Shown here: piece by piece, positions 1 to 6,481 of the stretch
How positions within the stretch are numbered: position 1 is the first letter of the stretch
How the letters are laid out: each line of letters opens with the position of its first letter
NCBI GenBank assembly: GCA_947631755.1
Contig: CANRMO010000042.1
Span: forward strand, 1 to 14,314
Length of the DNA stretch: 14,314 bases
Reading direction: 5' to 3'
Origin: an uncultured Lachnospiraceae bacterium
Lineage (GTDB): Bacteria > Bacillota > Clostridia > Lachnospirales > Lachnospiraceae
Made by a program: the position numbers and the translations under genes
Notes under the pieces: model-generated
Databases searched by the model: none
What the model saw: the letters and a program-made list of their open reading frames with translations, nothing else
What the model was told of the DNA's origin: nothing

Positions 1-3000
1 TTTTCATACTTCATTGCCACATGGATGACCGGGGATTTTGCCACATATTTCTTTTTCCCGTCCACCACTTTATAAGCGGCAATATAATATTTATACGCAC
101 GGCTCTTTTTCAGCTTCTTATGCGTATAGCTGCGCTTTGCTTTCGCTTTCACGTTTTTTAGTTTCTTATAGTTCTTCTTGCCGTCGCAGTAGGACCAGTA
201 CACTTCATAGCCGGATGCGTTCTTCCATTTCAGCCACGTCAGTTTAATGCCGGCACTGCCTTTCTGCTTCCCGGCTGCCAGCAGGATGGACAGGTCTTTC
301 CTTTTCTCAATCTCATTTCCGGTCTGGCCAGACTCGTCCGGTGCCGGTGTCCCCGGTTCTTCTGTTCCTACCGGTGTCGGCGTTGGCGTCCCCGGCTCTG
401 TCTGCTTAGGACTGTCTTTATAGCAGATTGCAAATGTGGAGAATTTATCTGTTTCAAAGGTAAATTCCGCACTTCCCTCGTTGTATGTGCCTTTAATAAT
501 GTCTATCTTTCCCTCATGCAGGCGTATAATCTGGTAATCCCTTACCATCAGCACGTCTTTATTGCGGATTTCCTCCGGTATGACGATGGTAACGGAGACT
601 GGTTTTTTCGGCTCATGGATCCTCTCTTTCTCCCCATTCCCTACCTGCTTAAAGAGAGAGGCGTCAAAATACGTTACTTTCGCCCCGGCTCCCACGGATT
701 CCTCTGCCGTTTTTTCCACCTGTGCTTCCTCAGCTTCGGTTATGTCCACGCCAGGCGCAATTTCCAGCCAGATTTTCGCATTGGCGCCGCCATCCACTGC
801 ATCTATTTCCTCTGGTGTCAGTATGCTCTTTGCCAGCTCCTCCTTAGAATCATTTAGCACCGTGTCCGGCGCACCGGACAGCACCTCCACCTCTTTCTCA
901 ATTTTCCCAGCATACGGGTCGGCCGGAGTCCCCAATGCTTCTATCGTCCGGTATATTTTTGCGCCGCATATTTCACAGCTTTTATACTGTCTGCCGGGTT
1001 CATCTTCCGTGGCTTCTTTTTCTACCGTCCACTGCTCCGGGAAGGTATGCCCGTCTGCCGGGATAATAATTTTACTGCTGTCTGTTTCCGTATTTCCCTG
1101 CCCATCCGCAAAGAGCTTATGGCAGTCGGAACAAGTCCAATATTCTCTGTTCCCTGATTCCGTGCAGGCAGGCTCTTTTGCCTCCGTTTTCTCCATGGTA
1201 TGGCATTTCGTCCGTACTTCCGTCTTTTCCGGTTTGGAAACAAAATGATTCTCTGTGGCTTTTATCCTCACATAAAGGTCGTATTCTGTATCTGCATCAA
1301 GCCCGGTAAACGTTCCTGTCGTATTGACATCTCCCCAGTCAGGGATTTCTCCTTTCTTCACAAGGACATATTCTTCCTCACTGTCCGGATCGTCCAATGT
1401 AACCGAATGATCCGTTACCGTTACCTGCTTATCTGTCAGCACAGGCCTGTCAGGAATCCGTATCATGGTCTTGTCACTGGCAGGAACGGTCATGCCGTCC
1501 TCCGTCCCTTCAGGATATCGTATATAAATGTCTGTTCCCGGCACAACAGGCAGGGAGCCGTCTGCCCCTGGCGTGACCCTGCTTCCTGATGGGTCAGAAG
1601 GATCTGTATAGACCTCCACGTTTCCAATCGCTTCCGGCAGCTTTACGGTCTCGTTTCTATAGTCCGGGTTAAGCTGCTCCAGTGTAATCTCCGGTGCTTT
1701 CGGTATGGTAAAAAAGCTTTCCTTCCCCACTTCGGACAGATTTCCGGCGGCATCCTCAAGCACCACATAGACCGTATGCTTCTCGCCGGGAGTAAGACCG
1801 GTTATCGTAAAGCTGCTCTCCTCATTGCCTATGATATCCTCTGCACCGCCCTTTTGCCCGCTCTGTTCTTTTACTTCCTGTACATTCGGCTCTGTTCCAG
1901 AATCGGCAATCATCCAGTAAGCCTTTCCACCTTCAGACGGGGTAAAACGGATGTCTGCGCCCTCCTTTGTCGGATTCCAGACGGCAGGCTCTTTACGGAA
2001 AAACGGAGACCCGGTATCCAGCTTGACGGTAACGGTCTGCCATTCGCTTTCATTTCCGGCGTTGTCAACTGCTTTGACATAATAAGTATGCGTGCCATCC
2101 TCTGTTACCTGTATGCTAAACTCCTTCCCATAGACCGGGGAGGTTCCGGGCAGCCCCGTTACCGTCTGCTCTTCGCCGTTTTCCCCATCCTTCCATTGGA
2201 TACCTGCAATGCCGCCGGAAAGGATAGCGGTGTTTCCGCTGTCTTTGTCATCCGTTGCCGTTACTGTAATAGTAACGGCGGTATTATACCATCCGTCCCC
2301 GCTTGGCATCAGTCCGTTCGGAAATGCGAAAGAGACCACAGGCGCATAGTCCTCCGCAATAATCTTCCCTCCATTTGCCGTAAGGCTGGTCTGTGTGGCA
2401 TTGCCCGCCTTATCCTTTGCCGTCAGCCGAATCGTTCCGCTAAATTCTGCATTTAAAGCAATTTCATAGTAACCGCCCTGCGCCTGCACTATTTCTGTCT
2501 GTATGGTGCCGCCATCAGCTTCTACAGTATAAGACACTTCCTCAATACCGGAAAGAGTATCGGTAATGCCTGCCGCAGGTATTTGAATCCTCATGCTCGT
2601 TTTCCCGATTATCCAGTCCCTCAGATTTTTTGTGCCGTTTTCCACAATCATTCCGGTAAGGTCTATCACAGGCGGCGTTTTATCCAATTTGTAGAAAAAC
2701 TCTGTCTCATAAATATTTCCTTCGCTGTCCTTCACATAGATGGCCTTTTTGCTTCCCTCCGCTATACTCTCCTGCGAAATGGTAACAACATCCCTTCCGA
2801 TGTTCGCAGGGGTATCTCCCACACTGCAGCCACTCTCTGGGGAAAGTATGATGTCAACATTGTACCAGTCGTCTGTGGGTTCCGGGCTGATGGTGACGTA
2901 ATCCGTAAGGCTCTTATTTTCTGGAAGCGTTCTGTATTCTATCGTATAATTCCTGGTAATGCTCCCTGAGTAGTTGCCCTTTCCTCTCACTGTTACCTGA

Positions 3001-4238
3001 GCAGTTCCCACATTTTTGTTATCGGCACAGCTGACATCGTAATCTGTTCCGCCTGTCAATGTCGTTTTACCATCTTTTACCGTTACGGCAGGCATGACTC
3101 CGGCGCCTGTATAATAATAAGGGCCGGCATCTACCGTTACCATCTCATCCGCCAGTGGTTTTTGCTCAATCGTAAAGGGCACCGTTTTTGTCTCGCTGTA
3201 ATTCCCCTTTCCGGTAATGGTAATTGTATAAGTTCCGGCATTTGTCTGCTGATTGCCGCTTACCGTATAATCCGTTCCGGCAGTCAGCGGCCTGCCGCCC
3301 ACCGTAACCTCCACTTCCTGTGTCTGTTGGCTTCCATTATAAGTCAGACTGCCGCTCTTTAACGTAATTCCCGCATCTTCTACGCTGCGTTGGCTGATTT
3401 TTACTTGTGCAGAACCAGTTTGGGTCTTATAGTTCGCCTTTGTAACCTGATAATACACTGTATAAGTGCCGGCATCCGTATACGTCGGACTGGATGACAG
3501 CGTATAGCTTCCAGAGGAACCTTTCCGGTATTTTACCTCTGCCTTTTCGGGTACATCAACCTTAATGCCATGCGCCTTACCGTCATAAGTGCCTGTGTAA
3601 GAAGTTGCAGAAACACCCGTCAGCGGTATGGCAGTAATCTCGAAATTCTTACTGGCACTTCCGGTATAATTGCCTTTCCCGGTAATTTTAACTTTTGCGG
3701 TGGTTCCTGTATTTATGTTATTCTCATATCCAATACTATAATCCGTGCCCTTTACCAGGACAGTGGTGCCGTCTTTTATTGTGGCAGCGGGCATAATTGC
3801 GCTTCCTGTATATGGGTATGAGGCGAGAGCGAGAGTTATCATATTGTCTGTAAGGGGTTTGGGGCTAATCGTAAATGTAGTGCTTGCCCTTACATTATTA
3901 ACCTCAATGACCGCTGTAGCCGTTCCCGCATTGATATTATTGGTATAGGTAAGTTCCGGTTCTGTTTCCTGCCAGCTCCCACTGTAGGTAACAGCAGCCG
4001 GTTTAATTTCACTCCCGGTATAAGTATAATTTGTTCCATTCAAAGAAAGCGTGGCGACAGAATTGGCACTGCAATTTTTACAGCTCTGCGTAATAGTACT
4101 GCCACTTGAAGCATACTGATACCCATGCGTTTTACCAAGGAAAATTACATCCTGATACTTTATTTCATATTCAGCAGCGTCGCTTGTAAAATACTTACTA
4201 TAATTGGCACAGCTCTCTGTCGCACATTTTTGGCGCAC
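1..4238 (-). CDS. Large extracellular repeat protein (MBG/YDG-like, Ig/Fn3-like modules); C-terminus off window, 5' end apparently missing
   Basis: One minus-strand frame stays open from the left edge to an in-frame TAA at 4299-4301, about 1,430 codons. From the N-terminal side there is a Cys-containing segment (about 4215-4065), then five roughly 75-residue MBG/YDG-like repeats (about 4060-2940) with signatures such as ITGKGNYTGSASKNFEI and YTDAGTYTVYYQVT. Ig/Fn3-like modules follow (about 2700-1240, with TYYVKAVDNAGNESE), then a paired-Cys segment (CTESGNREYWTCSDC, about 1180-960), an acidic region ending FTFETDKFSTFAICYKD (about 440), a Thr-Pro linker (about 410-300) and a Fn3-like module (WSYCDGKKNYKKLK). 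Such proteins are usually secreted or wall-attached adhesins or glycan binders; the role here is inferred. No signal peptide is present. The first in-frame ATG (3842-3840) lies inside a repeat. The given start is a GTG without a ribosome binding site, so the gene may be 5'-truncated. Confidence 0.8.
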   Translation of the reverse strand, partial: MRQKCATESCANYSKYFTSDAAEYEIKYQDVIFLGKTHGYQYASSGSTITQSCKNCSANSVATLSLNGTNYTYTGSEIKPAAVTYSGSWQETEPELTYTNNINAGTATAVIEVNNVRASTTFTISPKPLTDNMITLALASYPYTGSAIMPAATIKDGTTVLVKGTDYSIGYENNINTGTTAKVKITGKGNYTGSASKNFEITAIPLTGVSATSYTGTYDGKAHGIKVDVPEKAEVKYRKGSSGSYTLSSSPTYTDAGTYTVYYQVTKANYKTQTGSAQVKISQRSVEDAGITLKSGSLTYNGSQQTQEVEVTVGGRPLTAGTDYTVSGNQQTNAGTYTITITGKGNYSETKTVPFTIEQKPLADEMVTVDAGPYYYTGAGVMPAVTVKDGKTTLTGGTDYDVSCADNKNVGTAQVTVRGKGNYSGSITRNYTIEYRTLPENKSLTDYVTISPEPTDDWYNVDIILSPESGCSVGDTPANIGRDVVTISQESIAEGSKKAIYVKDSEGNIYETEFFYKLDKTPPVIDLTGMIVENGTKNLRDWIIGKTSMRIQIPAAGITDTLSGIEEVSYTVEADGGTIQTEIVQAQGGYYEIALNAEFSGTIRLTAKDKAGNATQTSLTANGGKIIAEDYAPVVSFAFPNGLMPSGDGWYNTAVTITVTATDDKDSGNTAILSGGIAGIQWKDGENGEEQTVTGLPGTSPVYGKEFSIQVTEDGTHTYYVKAVDNAGNESEWQTVTVKLDTGSPFFRKEPAVWNPTKEGADIRFTPSEGGKAYWMIADSGTEPNVQEVKEQSGQKGGAEDIIGNEESSFTITGLTPGEKHTVYVVLEDAAGNLSEVGKESFFTIPKAPEITLEQLNPDYRNETVKLPEAIGNVEVYTDPSDPSGSRVTPGADGSLPVVPGTDIYIRYPEGTEDGMTVPASDKTMIRIPDRPVLTDKQVTVTDHSVTLDDPDSEEEYVLVKKGEIPDWGDVNTTGTFTGLDADTEYDLYVRIKATENHFVSKPEKTEVRTKCHTMEKTEAKEPACTESGNREYWTCSDCHKLFADGQGNTETDSSKIIIPADGHTFPEQWTVEKEATEDEPGRQYKSCEICGAKIYRTIEALGTPADPYAGKIEKEVEVLSGAPDTVLNDSKEELAKSILTPEEIDAVDGGANAKIWLEIAPGVDITEAEEAQVEKTAEESVGAGAKVTYFDASLFKQVGNGEKERIHEPKKPVSVTIVIPEEIRNKDVLMVRDYQIIRLHEGKIDIIKGTYNEGSAEFTFETDKFSTFAICYKDSPKQTEPGTPTPTPVGTEEPGTPAPDESGQTGNEIEKRKDLSILLAAGKQKGSAGIKLTWLKWKNASGYEVYWSYCDGKKNYKKLKNVKAKAKRSYTHKKLKKSRAYKYYIAAYKVVDGKKKYVAKSPVIHVAMKYE

Positions 4239-4250
4239 ATTTTTGCGCCA
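4221..4250. repeat. 13-bp tandem repeat overlapping a 7-bp inverted repeat at the 5' edge of the surface-protein frame
   Basis: CGCACATTTTTGG (4221-4233) is followed directly by CGCACATTTTTGC (4234-4246), matching at 12 of 13 positions. The second copy overlaps a perfect inverted repeat, TGGCGCA (4231-4237) and TGCGCCA (4244-4250), with a 6-nt loop. It sits where recognisable surface-protein sequence stops and the lysS-side terminator begins, so it may mark a rearrangement point. A 13-bp duplication is not a multiple of three and would shift frame, but removing one copy does not reveal a start codon. Confidence 0.6.
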
Positions 4251-4256
4251 GCCGGT

Positions 4257-4300
4257 AAAAAAAGCAGTCAAATTACACTTTTCTGTAAAATGACTGCCTT
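4257..4300 (-). terminator. Rho-independent terminator of the greA-lysS operon
   Basis: Read on the minus strand, an arm at 4300-4284 pairs with an arm at 4277-4262 around a 6-nt loop (GAAAAG), with one bulged G and a small A/T mismatch. Seven T residues follow (4263-4257). It lies about 150 bp downstream of the lysS stop, and no better terminator occurs in between. It would also stop transcription from lysS entering the surface-protein frame, which begins immediately after it. Confidence 0.8.
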
Positions 4301-4308
4301 ATGTTATT

Positions 4309-4419
4309 TTAGGAATTACTGTTCTTTCCTGCGTGATTTACATTTTCTTGTATCATATCCTGCATAGATTGGCTTAATGACTTATAAATCTTTTGCTTTT
4401 TACACAATATATTGTGCAT
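4309..4419 (-). CDS. Possible 36-residue small protein between lysS and its terminator
   Basis: An ATG at 4419-4417 opens 36 codons ending in TAA at 4311-4309, about 10 bases before the terminator stem. The product starts MHNILCKKQKIYKSLSQSMQ and ends HAGKNSNS; it is Lys-, Gln-, Ser- and Asn-rich, with no signal peptide or membrane segment. I do not recognise a family. The upstream sequence has only a weak purine stretch (TAGAGAA) and no real ribosome binding site, and the start lies in the 14-bp palindrome at 4403-4416. The case for a gene is its placement, exactly filling the space before the terminator. Chance is an equally good explanation. Confidence 0.2.
   Translation of the reverse strand: MHNILCKKQKIYKSLSQSMQDMIQENVNHAGKNSNS
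4403..4416. repeat. Perfect 14-bp palindrome downstream of lysS
   Basis: CACAATATATTGTG is fully self-complementary with no spacer and lies 33 bp past the lysS stop. No T-run suited to a terminator follows. It could be a protein-binding site or chance in AT-rich spacer, and it overlaps the start of the possible small ORF. Confidence 0.4.
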
Positions 4420-4448
4420 TTCTCTAGTTTTTTCTCTATATATTGCGT

Positions 4449-5918
4449 TTACTTATCCATGCTTTTGAGCGTCGGAAACAATATCACATCTCGTATCGCG
4501 GGCGAGTCGGTAAGCAGCATCACCAGCCGGTCGATCCCATAACCAATCCCGCCTGTGGGCGGCATACCGACGGAGAGCGCATTCAGGAAATCCTCATCGG
4601 TGTGGTTTGCCTCATCGTCTCCGGCCTCGAAAGCCTTTTCCTGCTCCTCAAACCGCTGTCTCTGATCGATCGGGTCATTTAGCTCGGAGTAAGCATTGCA
4701 CATCTCCCAGCCGTTGATGTACAGCTCAAAACGCTCAACATAATCCGGATCATCCGGCTTTTTCTTTGTCAGCGGAGAGATTTCCACCGGGTGGTCCATG
4801 ATAAAGGTGGGCTGGATCATCTTATCCTCGCAGAACTCATCAAAGAAAAGATTTATAATATCCCCTTTCTTATGGCGCTCCTCATATTCCACATGATGCT
4901 CTTTTGCGACGGCCTTTGCCTCTTCATCTGTTTTGATCTCACGGAAATCCACACCTGCGTACTGCTTTACCGCTTCTAACATCGTCAGTCTCGCAAAAGG
5001 TTTTTCCAGATCAATCTCGGTTCCGTTATATGTGATCCGCGCACTGCCGCAGACTTTCTCTGCCAGATAGCGGAACATGCTCTCTGTCAGCTCCATCATC
5101 CCCTCATAATCGGTGTACGCCTGGTACAGCTCCATCAGAGTAAATTCTGGATTGTGGCGGGTGTCCACTCCCTCGTTGCGGAACACGCGCCCAATCTCAT
5201 AGACGCGCTCAAGCCCGCCGACGATCAACCGCTTCAGATACAGTTCCAGTGAGATGCGGAGTTTTACATCCTCATCCAAAGCATTATAATGTGTCTCAAA
5301 GGGCCTTGCCGCTGCGCCGCCCGCATTGGACACAAGCATAGGAGTTTCCACCTCCATAAAATCCCTTCCGGCGAGAAAGTTCCGAATCTCCTTCAAAATC
5401 TGGGAACGCTTCACAAATGTCTCTTTCACATCCGGATTCATAATAAGGTCAACATATCTCTGGCGATACCGGATATCCGTATCGGTGAGGCCATGGAATT
5501 TCTCCGGGAGGATCTGGAGGCTCTTGGAAACCAGGGTCACGGATTCCGCGTGCACAGAAATTTCTCCGGTCTTTGTCTTAAACACTTCTCCGGTGATGAC
5601 AAGCAGGTCACCCACATCATATTTTTTGAAATCTTTATAGGGATCTTCTCCGATATTATCCCTCGCCACATATGCCTGTATATCGCCTTTCAGGTCGCGT
5701 ATATTACAAAAAGAGGCCTTTCCCATGACACGCTTAAACATCATGCGCCCGGCAACCGTCACCGTCTGCCCCTCCATCTCATCATAATTATCCTTAATAT
5801 CGGCCGTGTGATGAGTCACGTCACATTTCGTAATGGCAAAAGGGTCTTTCCCGGCCTCCTGTAAATTCGCCAGCTTTTCCCTTCTCACCTTCAATAACTG
5901 ATTAATATCTTCTGCCAC
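4449..5918 (-). CDS. lysS: Lysyl-tRNA synthetase, class II
   Basis: A cytoplasmic enzyme that activates lysine with ATP and charges tRNA-Lys. The 489 residues are close to the roughly 490-505 usual for bacterial class II LysS. An N-terminal OB-fold anticodon-binding domain spans about residues 53-130 (VTVAGRMMFKRVMGKASF). The catalytic core carries motif 1 (about 184-196, DFMEVETPML), motif 2 (about 244-260, RVFRNEGVDTRHNPEFT) and motif 3 (about 457-466, GIGYGIDRLV). Lysine-pocket sequence such as ELYINGWEMCNAYSELNDP is also present. Translation starts at GTG (5918-5916), with a GAGGAG ribosome binding site 9 nt upstream and an N-terminus MAEDINQLLKVRREKL typical of the family. It follows greA by 19 bp and is probably cotranscribed from the greA promoter; the terminator is at 4257-4300. 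No key residue looks missing. Confidence 0.97.
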   Translation of the reverse strand: MAEDINQLLKVRREKLANLQEAGKDPFAITKCDVTHHTADIKDNYDEMEGQTVTVAGRMMFKRVMGKASFCNIRDLKGDIQAYVARDNIGEDPYKDFKKYDVGDLLVITGEVFKTKTGEISVHAESVTLVSKSLQILPEKFHGLTDTDIRYRQRYVDLIMNPDVKETFVKRSQILKEIRNFLAGRDFMEVETPMLVSNAGGAAARPFETHYNALDEDVKLRISLELYLKRLIVGGLERVYEIGRVFRNEGVDTRHNPEFTLMELYQAYTDYEGMMELTESMFRYLAEKVCGSARITYNGTEIDLEKPFARLTMLEAVKQYAGVDFREIKTDEEAKAVAKEHHVEYEERHKKGDIINLFFDEFCEDKMIQPTFIMDHPVEISPLTKKKPDDPDYVERFELYINGWEMCNAYSELNDPIDQRQRFEEQEKAFEAGDDEANHTDEDFLNALSVGMPPTGGIGYGIDRLVMLLTDSPAIRDVILFPTLKSMDK

Positions 5919-5937
5919 TTTCTATTACTCCTCGCTC

Positions 5938-6420
5938 TCAATTCTTATGAAATTCCAGTATCTCATACTGGATCATGCCCGCTGGTGTCTCCACTTCCAC
6001 TGTCTCTCCCGGCTTGGCGCCGATCAGTGCCTTGCCCACCGGAGATTCATTTGAAATCTTGCCTTGCAGGCTGTTTGCCTCTGTCGAACCGACAATTTTA
6101 TACTCCATCTCCTCGTTAAACTCAAGGTCTTTGATCTTTACCGTACATCCGACATTGATTACACTGGAATCTCCCTCATCATCTGCCACAACTTCTGCAT
6201 ATTTCAAAATTTTGTCTATCTCTTCAATGCGCAGCTCAATGTCCCTCTGTTCCTCTTTCGCGGCGTCATACTCGGCATTCTCCGATAAATCCCCCTGTTC
6301 CCTCGCCTCTTTAATCTTCTGGGCAACCTCGCGGCGCCGGTTGACTTTCAAATCATGCAATTCGTCCTCTAAGGCTTTCAGGCCCTCATAGGTCATAATG
6401 TTTTTTTTCATTTCTTCCAT
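5938..6420 (-). CDS. greA: Transcript cleavage factor GreA
   Basis: GreA binds the RNA polymerase secondary channel and stimulates cleavage of backtracked RNA so that arrested complexes resume. The 160 residues match the usual length of about 158. The N-terminal half forms the coiled-coil finger, whose acidic tip is visible as GDLSENAEYDAAKEEQ (residues 43-58). The C-terminal half is the FKBP-like domain with the hallmark EANSLQGKISNESPVGKAL (about 114-132). The start at 6420 is supported by a GGAGG ribosome binding site 7 nt upstream; a second ATG at codon 4 (MKKNIMTYEG) lies further from it. It is first in a greA-lysS operon, a pairing common in Firmicutes, driven by a consensus sigma-A promoter at 6453-6481. 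Confidence 0.97.
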   Translation of the reverse strand: MEEMKKNIMTYEGLKALEDELHDLKVNRRREVAQKIKEAREQGDLSENAEYDAAKEEQRDIELRIEEIDKILKYAEVVADDEGDSSVINVGCTVKIKDLEFNEEMEYKIVGSTEANSLQGKISNESPVGKALIGAKPGETVEVETPAGMIQYEILEFHKN

Positions 6421-6452
6421 GGTACTACCTCCTAGGATTTTAACATCATTTT

Positions 6453-6481
6453 ATTATAGCCCAACAGCCAGCCCTTGTCAA
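6453..6481 (-). promoter_or_regulatory. Consensus sigma-A promoter for greA-lysS
   Basis: On the minus strand a perfect -35 TTGACA (6481-6476) and a perfect -10 TATAAT (6458-6453) are separated by exactly 17 bp. The greA start is 33 bp downstream of the -10, giving a leader of about 25 nt with a good ribosome binding site. The -35 overlaps the stop codon of the upstream beta-helix gene. Confidence 0.9.

Noticed and set aside
562..1248. 228-codon plus-strand ORF and other plus-strand ORFs between 38 and 4367
   Set aside because: They lie opposite the surface-protein frame, whose minus-strand translation shows clear domain signatures. Their translations are low-complexity Ser/Cys/Phe-rich, with no motif or ribosome binding site.
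5919..6480. T-box or lysine riboswitch control of lysS
   Set aside because: lysS follows greA by only 19 bp and the greA leader is about 25 nt, leaving no room for a riboswitch or T-box.
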